From the NCBI GenBank assembly GCA_049999765.1, contig JBNGIQ010009269.1:1-49832 (forward strand): 49,832 bases of DNA, in the 5' to 3' direction. Below the pieces are notes generated by a model. It saw only the letters and a program-made list of their open reading frames with translations. It did not search any database and was not told the DNA's origin. The DNA comes from Phaeoceros laevis (lineage: Eukaryota > Anthocerotophyta > Anthocerotopsida > Notothyladales). A program made the position numbers and the translations under genes. Positions within the stretch are counted from its first letter, which is position 1. Each line of letters starts with the position of its first letter. Shown one piece after another: positions 36,340 to 46,275 of the stretch.

Positions 36340-37165
36340 ATTCTGCAAGATTCTTTTGCATGGGCTGGATATGGCAGGAAGTACATGTGGAACAAATAAC
36401 TGCAGCTACACTAGCACTGCGTCGTCTTATCCAGATTTTACCAACAGAAAGGATCTCTACCGGTTGCACTTCTCTGTCACTTCAAAATTTGACCCTATGG
36501 ACGTTGGTATGGGGTGGAGTTTTTCTTTCTTACTCAATCGTGGTGTGCGACAGGTTGGATTTATGGGAGTTTTGATCCAAGCACTATGAAGCCTCCGTTC
36601 GTGTCCCAGTGACGTAGGATACGAACCTCAGTATCAACATCCTGGTTGCTTTAGCAATTTGTACCCAGTCTTGTTTTTTCTTTCTGCTCGCTTCTTGGTC
36701 TTGCTAACCGTACGCGTGGTTATTGTGCCCTCTCCTTTTGATCTCTGGCAGACCAGCAACTTCGTCTGCAAAACGATTGGAAGACTGACTACTGTTACAC
36801 ACTTTCAGGCAATGGGAGAGGTTCGCAGAATGGTTGGCCACAGCCCACAAATTTCGCTTAGTGTGATGGTCGATATTTAAGCTGACTGGGTTTATTGCTT
36901 GCAGATAGGATGCAATGATTCTGTGTGTAGCCCAAGGCCTTTACCCTGGTCACAGAATGCATTCTTGGGCAACCATCTCTTGCGCATGTATGCATGTCAG
37001 GGCCGGTTACACGAGGCGATGCGGGTGTTCAAAAGGGGCATAGAAGTCACCATATGCATGTTCTTCGGCAAGACTGCCAAATTTTGAGGTTCAAGGACGA
37101 CGGACTAACTTCGGGGACACCCAGAAGATTGAAACTTTCTGGGTTGAAATGAAGGACTATCCATC
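36340..37165 (+). pseudogene. Mosaic pseudogene: CTL exons 4-5, PPR fragment, Hsp70 3' end
   Basis: Three sources are joined in order. 36350-36480 matches CTL exon 4 (CGTNN...PDFTNRKDLYRLH); 36553-36950 matches CTL exon 5 and the next introns, with a small internal loss, up to the exon 6 acceptor GGTCACAG. At 36955 the sequence switches to a PPR repeat (NAFLGNHLLRMYACQGRLHE, then AMRVF), which switches near 37037 to the Hsp70 C-terminus (GIEVT...MFFGKT, then FGDTQKIETFWVEMKD to about 37162). The PPR and Hsp70 pieces are in one frame until a TGA at 37085-37087. The PPR piece does not match either PPR gene in this window. Confidence 0.8.
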
Positions 37166-37554
37166 ATCTTGCATGAATTCCTCAGCACTTCACTTTTTTT
37201 GTGAGAACTCAGGGGCATATGTGTGAGGACATGGCCTTTCGTCGTGAAAACGCAGAGCAGCTTCCTAACAGGAAAACGATGCCAGGGGTGGGGAGACTGA
37301 ATAAACTTTCTGACATTCTGAAGGTTGTGCAGAATGTGTTCCAAGCAATCTTCTACCAATCAAGATTGTGATCACATTGGCATGCATACTTGTAAATGCT
37401 AATGCAAGGATACCTTAACTAGTATCTAGCAAGCACGCCTGCAGAAACTTTTGTGCCTGAAGGCACTAAACGGTGCTTGGAGTACAGAAGTTTCCTACCT
37501 AGGCCTACTTCATTTCGAAGTGCTTCGGAAAAGTTGGACAGCTGGTGACAGCCG
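37166..37554. other. Gap between mosaic pseudogene and Hsp70 copy C
   Basis: No gene seen. Confidence 0.4.
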
Positions 37555-39697
37555 CTATCCATCCTTGGTGTCCACCCAGAGGTTCTCAATCTTTTCGGTG
37601 TCTCCAAAATCGAACCTTCTGCCCTGAATTTCGATGGCAGATTTTCCGAAGAACATGGTTACCTCGATGCTCCGGTCTTTGCCCTTATCCAGTCCATCCG
37701 ATATGTCCATGTCGAAGCTGCCCTCTAGCACCACACCTTCGTCTGTGACGAAATCAGGGTCAGTCGGACCGCTGGAGCTGTAGACTTGGATGGAAATACT
37801 TCTCTGATCTTTCCTGGATGGCTGGAATACTTTGCTCACTTTCTCGTTCACCCCAAGCTCAGCTCCGCAGTAAACGTAAGCAGAGAACACGTCTTTGCAC
37901 ATTAGCCCTTCTAGCAATGCTGAGCCCGTATGTCTTGCGGGAGATTCGGGGCACGATGCTACCCCCAGGTGCTAGGCCCATGAGCACGGCTCCATGGCAA
38001 ATAGCAGCACCAGGGTCTGGCGGATTGATGATCTGCTGGACCTTACTTGAGAACTCCTCTGTAATTTTGTCCATGAGGTAGGGCGAAGCTGAAAATCCAC
38101 CCACAACCATGATCGTTTTGACCTTTTCGGTGAGCTCCTTTCTGATCAACGCAATGATCTCTTCCACCAAAGGGTCCAAGATTTGCTTCATGTCCTGGTT
38201 GCTTAGCTCTAGCTCGTCATAGCTCTCTCGGGACTCCAGTCCTAGGTTTTGGTCATGTTCTTCCCAGACAGTTGCCAGACCAGCCGGAAAGCTGAGTGCA
38301 AAAGAGGAATTGAGCCTTCCAGTGTAGGACCTCTTACCCAGTTCCCAGTTCTTCTGCACTTCAAGCTGCAGAGAAACCTTGTCTGCTACATACTCTTCGT
38401 AACACCCGACCTTTTGCTTGAGAAAGTTGTGGAACCTTTGGTCTGCATATGTGCCTCCACAAAGGCCTCCATAGCTGGCCACCACTTCCTTGACTTCCAA
38501 GTCCTCGGTCACGCCACTGGCCATTTCATGAACCACAATATCCGCGGTGCCTGTCCACACCCAGAAGACGTGGTTAGCAGACAGATCTATGCCTCGGGGG
38601 TGGAAAAAAAACCAGATCATTGGCCAGTGCTCTGTCCACGTGCACAGCCCTGCATACCTAAACATATTTGCACATGTCGCTCACAGACCTTTTCAGAAGT
38701 GCTGCATGCAGCTCAATTTGATGCTCACAAATCTGTGCACATTCATCAGAGCTGTCACAATGAACATACCTCCACCAATGTCGGCAATGAGATAGTGGTC
38801 ACCCTGCTGTAGCTGAATGTCCTTACAGTTTTCCAAGCAGTACAAGGAAGCTGCTTCTGGTTCGAGGCATACAAGCAGCTGGTGAGGGCTAGCTGTCACG
38901 CTTCCAGGCGTGTGCCGACCTTGCACCATTCCCGCCTTCTCTGCATAGACTTTCATCTTCTGTTTGGCGATGTCATCCCAAATTGCAGGAACAGTGATGC
39001 ACCACTGGATCTGCACGCTCGGCCGCAAAGGAACATTGGTTCAGTTACAATCCTGTCAGAATGCTCCAAGCTTACAAGTCCAATCTATTTTCATGAAAAC
39101 CTACAAAACGAGTCCAGATCAATTTTGCACAGTGCTTACCACCTTGGCTGTGAGTTGGGAGCCGTATCTGTTCTGCAGCTGCTTGAGCATGAAGGCTGAA
39201 AATGCGGTTAGGTAATCCGTGATTGCAGTGTCCACAGTGAGCCCCTCCAGAAGCAGCTCAGCTGACAGTCCGCCGGCGCTGTTGCCAACGTTGGTGTCTC
39301 CCGCGAGGTGGAGCTTGAACTTGGTGAGAAAATGTCCCTCTGGCTGCGTGACCTCCTGCTGTGGTGGCTCTCCATTGGTGAGTTTTCTGGCCGCCCTGGC
39401 CTGGTTCCTGCAATCATTTTTGAAGCTGACGAATGCAGGCCACCCCCAGCCTTTCAGTTGCCAGCTTCCATCCGCGGCTTTGGTGTAGTACAAGCTGGTT
39501 TGCGTCTTGCAGTAGGCCACGGCATTAGCCTCCCCTGCGCCTTCCCAGTTGTAAAACTTGTGAACGTCCCCCGGCGAGTCCAGGTGAGCATATGCAAACC
39601 CGGAAAAGGTGGTTCCAAAATCCACTGCCACCACAACTCGGGCATCTGGGCCCCTTCAACTGGAAACACTATCAGACGAGTCCAGTAGCTTCTCCAT
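37555..39697 (-). pseudogene. Hsp70 family, HSPA12-like, copy C; early stop and 47-bp net deletion
   Basis: Exons 39697-39140, 39010-38770 and 38550-37555, the closest relative of copy A (shared MEKLLDS start and DIQLQ(R/Q)[11 protein letters not shown]). Codon 14 is an in-frame TGA just before RGPDARVVVAVDFGTT. In exon 3, after TYGLSIARR, the segment that in copy A encodes SRRGDPAGKRYYDEEGE is gone (net 47 bases), which shifts the frame. The C-terminal part from MCKDVF to DTKDG is open in the new frame to 37555. The conserved VGGFSASPYL is present. No full-length protein can be made from this copy. Confidence 0.87.
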
Positions 39698-40945
39698 TGC
39701 GATGAAGCTGCATTTTCAACGAATTGACAATCAAAGAGACCCTGACGATGTCAGCTAGATGTGATTCTTCAAAACAACAACGAACTTTCAGCAATGAAGA
39801 ATTGGATACATCTGTTAAAATTGCAAACCTACAGCAGGCTGGAGCTGAAGGAGCAACGGAATTAGTCTCTCGCTTGAACACTTACAATCAAGCGAACTGG
39901 ATTCGACAATCACTTCAAAAGAGCGATCCCCGCATCCGCTCGAAGAATGACAGCAGTCTACTACCGGCAGTCTACCTGCTGGGCGAGGTATGCGTGGTTA
40001 TGAAAGCAACAGAGCAGTACTAGTTCACGCACACTGCCATTATACATATAACTGATTCATGATGACACCTTACTACATATGGTTAGAATACTGAGGCTGA
40101 TGGCAATTAATTAACTGGCAGTGCAGACAGTGCGGCAGATGGTGGAGCTCAACTACAGATCCCAACCACTAGATTGCAAAAAGCTTATAGGAGGCACCGT
40201 TCATCATGATCACATGATTCTAACAAAATTGTACTGTATCTACTGTTGAAGTTACAAGCGGCAAATGGACGGTGTTCTGACCTGGATTGCCGTCGCTGCA
40301 CACATAGATCTACATCATCTACAGCAAACGAATCATCATCGATCGCGCCGACAAGCAGATGATGCAGATCCTTATCGTAACCGTCTGCCTTCGGAATTCT
40401 CTAGTTGACGAGCGGTTTTAGTATACCTCGGGCAGAGGCAGTGGCAGGCGTGGCAGCAGACCATCCGAGATCGGATCAGTTGCAGATTTTTTGTACAGAG
40501 CGGCAATTTATTTCTGTAACCACTTTGATCGAAAAGTAGGCTAGTAGGCACTGCACTGCAGGTGTACCCGTAGTAGTAGTAAGGTGATTATGGTGTTTAG
40601 CCCAACTCCACCGGTGCACCCGTTATCGACTTGTTAGTTATCTCCAACAGTCACGGCTCCGGCTCATTCATCAGAGCATCATCATCGTTAACGAGGCAAC
40701 AACCATGCTTTTCGTCTCTTCCTCTTACAGTATCCCCCAAACCTTAACCTCTTCCCTCCCTGGATTGTCGTCATATACCTGATCCGTCTCGGAGGCCTAA
40801 CCAACTCCAAAGGGGACTAGTGTTCTACCTCTCAAGTTGTCCACGGAAGCCTTGTTCTCACAACTTCACAGGTAGATAGAGCTTTAATATATATATATCT
40901 GGTTTTTTGTATATATTTTTAAATATCCATGGGGATGGCAAGGGA
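39698..40945. other. Intergenic region upstream of tRNA-Val
   Basis: No protein gene supported; the ORF at 39724-40023 has no family features. Contains one arm of a 33-bp inverted repeat (40570-40602) and an AT-rich run (about 40888-40925) just before the tRNA gene. Confidence 0.4.
40570..40602 (+). repeat. 33-bp exact inverted repeat, arm 1 (partner at 47519-47551)
   Basis: Bases 40570-40602 are the exact reverse complement of 47519-47551; the sequence includes (GTA)n followed by AGGTGATTATGGTGTTTAG. Flanks do not match. Confidence 0.85.
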
Positions 40946-41018
40946 GTCTGGATGGTGTAGTTGGTCATCACGCTAGTCTCACACACTAGAGGTCCCCAGT
41001 TCGAACCTGGGTTCAGAC
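40946..41018 (+). tRNA. tRNA-Val (anticodon CAC)
   Basis: 73 nt with a full cloverleaf. Acceptor GTCTGGA pairs with TTCAGAC (one G-T pair), the D-arm carries the A box (TGGTGTAGTTGGTCATCACG), the anticodon stem CTAGT/ACTAG encloses the 7-base loop CTCACAC (anticodon CAC), and the T-arm CCCAG-TTCGAAC-CTGGG contains the B box. No intron and no encoded CCA, as in eukaryotes. It closely resembles the common plant tRNA-Val(CAC). A CAA motif at 40939-40941 and an AT-rich TATA-like tract upstream fit plant Pol III promoters. Confidence 0.96.
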
Positions 41019-41031
41019 ATATGGAAGCATC

Positions 41032-41035
41032 TTTT
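41032..41035 (+). terminator. Pol III T4 terminator of tRNA-Val
   Basis: Four T residues, 14 bases after the tRNA 3' end. Confidence 0.7.
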
Positions 41036-41329
41036 GGATGCCACATTTCATACGTAATGATTTAACCGTTCGTTTGGAACAAATTCAGATGATGCAAGAA
41101 TTGAAGCAGTCGGGCAATCGATATATGGTCTGTGGTGGCTGCTAGTTTCGCCAGGTTCTGTACTGCAGCTACATAATCCCAAAAGATGTCACTTTGCTAC
41201 TAGCTAGAAGCTATGATTTCAGGACATCTACATGGCTACACGTGAGGAGTTTTGTGAGTCCAGGTCCCCCACACGAAAGAGATCCTAACTTACGAAGCCA
41301 AGCTGGTCAAGCCAAACTTCTCCTGACGT
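41036..41329. other. Short gap between tRNA-Val and GIL1-like copy 2
   Basis: Searched on the minus strand for a GIL1 last exon (PGFR...QVY-like); none seen. Confidence 0.5.
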
Positions 41330-42937
41330 TTAAATAGAGCAAGAGCAACCACGATCAATCCATGAGCAAACAAGGAAGGATATTCGAGAAATCTTGCAGA
41401 TGAATTCCTGTCTAAATTTCAAAGACCAGAAACTTGTTACCTTGAAAAGACAAGCCGGCTGTTCAAACGCAAGACCCAGAAGGTGAACAAGCCACACCCC
41501 AAGAAGGAAGGTGATAAAGCTCTCCGGCAGCCTGTCCATGGCATCCGGAGGAACAAGTAGCCAGATGTCCAATTTCTCAAGGGCTTTAATTTTCTGGAAG
41601 CAGAAACTCTCAAATTCTGTGTCAACGGCCGGTCCGCAGGAGATACAGTTTTTACCTGCATGCCAGACCTCCTCACAAATCCCGGTGGGGCTCAGGACAC
41701 CAGCTTTCAGCTTTGCGAGCAAATCAGGAACAATGGGTGGTTGTGTCATCAGCTGCTGATAGCGGGCGAAGTAGTGCTGCTGGCTGCCGGAAATGTCGGA
41801 GCCGAGCGGCAAACACGGGAAGATAAAATAGTGATCCGACTCCCACAACTGGCCGAAGGCGACCGCCATGATCTCACTTTGAACTGCAAATTGGACGTGA
41901 CCAATTCTGTCAAGGTTGATACCCTTCTCGTTCACTAGAATCCCGCATTTTGCCTTTTTCCACTCAGGCTTTGCCATCTTCATCAGCTCTCGACTGAAGC
42001 TCTGCACTGACAATTGAATTCGCTCCGCGGCGTTCCGCAGGTCAAGAGGAGTGGCACCAGAGCCCACATACAGGTCGTTGGCACCTGCCTCCTTGCTCTT
42101 CCGCGATTCAACAGCGAGGAGCTGTTTCTGAAGGTCATCGCACATATATTCGAGCTCCACCAATCTTCCAACCTGTTGGCTCTTGGCAAGGTTGACCTGC
42201 CTGGTAAGTTCCGCAGCCGCAGCTGATTTACACCTCTTGCTCATCCCTTCCAATTTCTTCAATTCGTCCTGCAAACTCAGTATCTCCATCTCCGCCTTTT
42301 CCAGTTGCTGCTGAAGCAATTTCTTCTGCTCCAAGTTCTCCCGGCGGTTCACATCACAGCGTTGGCAATCCGTCAAGTTGTCTGCATTCTTCTTGAACCC
42401 TTCCTGGCTCGGGGCCACCACCTCCAGCTCCCAATCCGTCAAGCCCTCCGATGGCTGGATTAGGTTAGCGTTCTGCACATCAGACACCGGTGACTCCCAC
42501 CTGCACCCTGCTGCCTGATCAATTGTTTCCACCTGTCCAAACACTATGTACTGTCCCCCTGTACATGTGCTCCTTGGAGGAGGGCTGATGGCTGTATTGA
42601 TCCCGGAAACTGCCTCTTGCCCAGGGGACTGTTCATCATCCATCTCCATCGGTGTCTGACCGGCATCGATATCAGGACTCACACTCACGGCCTTTAATGC
42701 CTCCTTTCTGCAGTAACCAGTAAGATGTGCCAACTTCTTCCTGATAGGCAGCAGCCTCGTGTCACGAGGCGAACAAATTCTTGGATCATCCACTGCGCTC
42801 TGCAACCCTTTCAAGATTTTCACCAGTGCTGCTTGCTCGGAGCCGGGCTGCAAAAGCGAATCCGCCAACAAATTTACGAAGGTTTGTGCCACGTGCACGG
42901 GGGGCTTCTTGTTTGAGTTCCTCATGGGAGACCACAA
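41330..42937 (-). CDS. GIL1-like DUF641 protein, copy 2; last exon not found
   Basis: One long open exon, collinear with GIL1-like copy 1: FVNLLADSLLQPG (copy 1 has TVTNMLGESLSQPA), acidic linker, coiled coil, GSGATPLDLRNAAERIQLSVQ, FSRELMKMAKPEW, LGVWLVHLLGLAFEQPACLF. A donor (AAG|GTAACA, exon end 41441) sits exactly where copy 1 has its intron, but no exon encoding the family ending was found in the 1.7 kb downstream, which includes the tRNA gene and the start of Hsp70 copy C. Reading through the donor adds 36 unrelated residues (VTSFWSLKF...) and stops at 41330. Either a distant exon exists or this copy lost its C-terminus. The rest of the frame is clean over 500 codons, suggesting recent selection. 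Confidence 0.75.
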   Translation of the reverse strand: MWSPMRNSNKKPPVHVAQTFVNLLADSLLQPGSEQAALVKILKGLQSAVDDPRICSPRDTRLLPIRKKLAHLTGYCRKEALKAVSVSPDIDAGQTPMEMDDEQSPGQEAVSGINTAISPPPRSTCTGGQYIVFGQVETIDQAAGCRWESPVSDVQNANLIQPSEGLTDWELEVVAPSQEGFKKNADNLTDCQRCDVNRRENLEQKKLLQQQLEKAEMEILSLQDELKKLEGMSKRCKSAAAAELTRQVNLAKSQQVGRLVELEYMCDDLQKQLLAVESRKSKEAGANDLYVGSGATPLDLRNAAERIQLSVQSFSRELMKMAKPEWKKAKCGILVNEKGINLDRIGHVQFAVQSEIMAVAFGQLWESDHYFIFPCLPLGSDISGSQQHYFARYQQLMTQPPIVPDLLAKLKAGVLSPTGICEEVWHAGKNCISCGPAVDTEFESFCFQKIKALEKLDIWLLVPPDAMDRLPESFITFLLGVWLVHLLGLAFEQPACLFKVTSFWSLKFRQEFICKISRISFLVCSWIDRGCSCSI

Positions 42938-43146
42938 AAATCACAGAGCTCTTCAAGCTTCCTAGTCTCCCCATTACAAGTTCGCCCTCCCCGTAGAGTA
43001 TACCAAGCACTAGTGGCACGAGTTCTGGTGGTGCGTTGCCATCTTGCCATCTTTATTAGCAGTAAGTGTACTTCTCAACCAGCTAGTTAACCCTTAAGAG
43101 CCGTTTTTGTCCCCCCAACACGATGCTTTCCACTTTCCCCTATGAG

Positions 43147-43225
43147 AATATTTTATTGCTTTATATGGTATTGTTAGAAAGGGAAAAAATATTTTATTGC
43201 TTTATATGGTATTGTTAGAAAGGTG
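43147..43225. repeat. Tandem repeat, about 41-bp period, two copies
   Basis: AATATTTTATTGCTTTATAT... occurs at 43147 and again at 43188, including the following TGGTATTGTTAGAAAGG. Confidence 0.85.
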
Positions 43226-43312
43226 ACATCGTGCTGATGCCGGATCAATCTATCAATTTCTTTACTTGAGGCCGCTGCTGGCGGCCAGCAAGCAAGAATC
43301 ACAAAAGTCAAA

Positions 43313-43429
43313 AGTCAGTTTGATGGCCGACTTTGAAGCTGAGCGTTTCACGCCCTTCTAACGTCAGTTTCATGGCCGACTTTGAAGCTGAGCATTTCAC
43401 GCCCTTCTAACGGAAGTTTCATGGGTTTC
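43313..43429. repeat. Tandem repeat, 49-bp period, two copies plus a partial third
   Basis: GTCAGTTTGATGGCCGACTT... at 43313 repeats at 43362 with two substitutions; a third unit begins near 43411 (AGTTTCATGG) and diverges. Confidence 0.85.
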
Positions 43430-44056
43430 GAAACCCCGGGCTCTTAACAAGGGTTAACGCGATCTCGCCTATCACCTGGATTCAGTTACACAATACTCAA
43501 TGGCGTCTCCATGGGCCCACGCAAGGCATTCCAGTACCAACTTTTACTGGCGAGTGGCGACGTCGAAATAACGAAAAGCCTCGGTTAGCTATAGCAGGCC
43601 AGGAGCACTCCATAAAGTTTCTTCTCACGCTCCTTCCTGCAAAGTCGAGCAGGATGTGAGCTGTGTCACGCTTAAGAGTCTAGTGCTTCAACTTGGAGAT
43701 GCGCAATTCGGGTGAGCACTCCTTAAGTACTGCCTGCAGTTGGGGCTCCACATGTATCTACATTTTATGCTTGCGGACAATTTACGTGCATAGCGGTTTA
43801 CAGCTGAGTTCGCCCGCCCGCAAGTATGCGAAGTAAAAATTGTAGGCTTCCCAGTAGTAGCTAATCTTCAGCTATCGCTGCAATATTCTGCAGGCTTAGT
43901 TGCGAGCATGCTGCTCTAGACAGATCTGAAAATTCCTGTCTGGTTGAAATTGGCTAGCTAGCTAGCTAAGATTTTTTGCTAGCTACTAATCCGTCCCCAC
44001 ACGTATTTTGGCAGGCTGAGACACTAGTCATTGCTCACCAGATCTAGAGCGATATC

Positions 44057-46275
44057 ATGGATACAAGCTCTGGTTCAGAAATGGACTCTTTGGAAAGGCC
44101 GTCTTTGCAGGGCAGAAATGCAAGGGTTCTGGTTGCGGTGGATTTCGGTACCACATTTTCTGGCTTTGCCTACGCCAGTTTTGACTCCCCTGAAGACGTC
44201 CACAGGCTCCATGAATGGGATGGGGCAATGGAAGCCAGCGCTGTGGCTTACTGCAAGACTCAGACAAGCTTGTACTACGTCAAACAGCCCGATGGAGGAC
44301 GCTTGGAGCTCAAAGAGTGGGGGTGGCCTGCTTTTGTAAGCTTCAACGCGGACTGCAAGAGGCAGGCCAGGGCCAAGAAGCTTGGCGGCAGATCCAGAGA
44401 GCTGGCCATGGACCATCCGGAGGGCCACTTCGTTACACGGTTCAAGCTGCATCTCGCTGGGTCTGCTAATATTGCTGGTAGATGTGCTGGCGGGTTGTCA
44501 GCAGATGACCTTCCTGACGGGCTCACTGTGGAGAGAGCCATCACTGACTACCTCAGGGGCATATCAGCCTTCATCATCAAGATTCTCCAGAGGAAATACA
44601 GACCCCAACTTACTGCCAAGGAGGTATAGCACTGGTCAATTTTTTGTGAACTTCCATGGGTGTGTAGTTAGGGCCCGATCCGAGTTGACCAGTGCTCAAT
44701 TCCATCCAGTCTTAAATCAGCACAAGCATGTATGGATGGACCATTGAAAAAACTCACATTTTAGCAGGGACATCTGGTGCTTATTAAGCTTCTTGTTTCA
44801 CTTACATGTGGTGCTTGCAGGTACAGTGGTGCCTTACTGTACCTTCCATCTGGGACGACATAGCAAAACAGAAGATGAAGGTGTATGCCGAAATGGCAGG
44901 GATGGTGGAAGGGCACTACACTCCGAGTGGCATGCAAGCAAGCCCTCACAAGCTTATTATTTGTTTGGAGCCCGAGGCAGCTTCATTTCATTGTTTGCAT
45001 GTTTCCAGGGACCTTAAGCTAAGGGTGACCAGTACCTCATTGCAGACATAGGTGGTGGTAGGTGCACCGAAATCTCACTCTGTAGCTGGCTGATTTGCTG
45101 TTCATTTCAATGCAGCTGTTTCAATTTGACATTGGATTATGATGCTTTCGCAGTTGCGCACAAGTTATCTGAAAGTTGGTTAACATGCTGACAATAATTC
45201 TAGCACTTAATGTTAACGTTGCGGCTGGTCATCAGAGACTGTGGATATCGTGGTTCACGAAAAGGCTAGCGCTGACGGCTTGGAGTTGGAAGTGAAAGAA
45301 GTCGTGGCAAGCTATGGGGGCCTTTGCGGGGGAACGTATGTTGACCAGAACTTCACCAAATTTCTCAGTAACACAGTTGGGTGCTTTGAGGCATACGCAG
45401 CAGACAAGACCGCTTTACGAATGTACGTGCAGAGGATCTGGGAGCTGGGAAAGAGATCCTACACGGGCCAGCCTAACTCGCAGCTTCTGCTTAGCTTTCC
45501 TGCTGGGCTGGCAACGGTTTGGGAGGAGTTCGAGCGACAGGCTGGGATGGAAGCCAGGGAGAGCTACGATGAACTGGAGCTGAGCAATGAGGACATGAAG
45601 AAAATCTTCGACCCTGTTGTGAATGAGATCATTGGCTTGATAACGAGGAAGCTGACTTCCAAGATCAAGGCGATCATGGTGGTGGGCGGATTTTCCTCCT
45701 CACCCTATCTCATGGACAGAATAGAACAAGCGTTTTCCAGCAGGGTGAAGAAGATCATCAACCCACCTGAGGCTGGCGGCGCAATCTGCCACGGCGCGGT
45801 ACTCATGGGCTTGGCACCGGATGCCGGCATTGTGTCTAGGATTGCTCGGAAAACCTATGGATTCAAAGTTTGCAGATTAGTCGAAGAGGGCGATCCAACT
45901 CACATGAGATTCTTCGACGACGATGGTGAGGAAAGGTGTTATGCCTTTAAGGTGTACACTTACAAAGGATCTGAGCTTCCTGTACACCACAAAGTAAGCA
46001 AGGAGTTCTATCCGGTCTCTTCTGGTCAAAAAGCGATAACCTTCGAGATTTACAGCTCCAGCTTGTTGACTTGCCCTCGTTATACAACGGATGATGGGGT
46101 GGTGCTGGAGGGCACCTTCAGGATGGACATATCTGATGATTTGCACAAGGGCAAGAAGCGGGCCATCGAAGTGACCATGTTCTTCGGCAAGTCTGTAATT
46201 GAGGTTCAAGGAAGAAGAACAAACTTTGGGGACACCGAGAAGATCGAAACCTTCTGGGTTGAGATGAAGGGATGA
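44057..46275 (+). pseudogene. Hsp70 family, HSPA12-like, copy D; 4-bp deletion in exon 2
   Basis: Exons 44057-44623, 44821-45057 and 45236-46275. Exon 1 (DFGTTFSGFAY) and exon 3 (344 codons from the ATG at 45241, VGGFSSSPYL, ending VEMKG) are fully open. Exon 2 is 237 nt instead of the 241 nt in the other three copies: after RDLKL four bases (GCAA in copy B) are missing near 45021, so the frame breaks just before the DIGGG phosphate-2 loop. This is the least damaged copy, with one lesion. Its N-terminus is a few codons longer than the others. An alternative donor (AGG|GTGACC) does not restore phase and would skip the DIGGG motif. Confidence 0.85.

Larger units (their letters stand above)
42938..44056. 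other. Divergent region between GIL1-like copy 2 and Hsp70 copy D, with minisatellites
   Basis: 1.1 kb, against 422 bp between the equivalent genes of the first module. The extra length includes two tandem repeats given separately. No gene seen. Confidence 0.45.
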
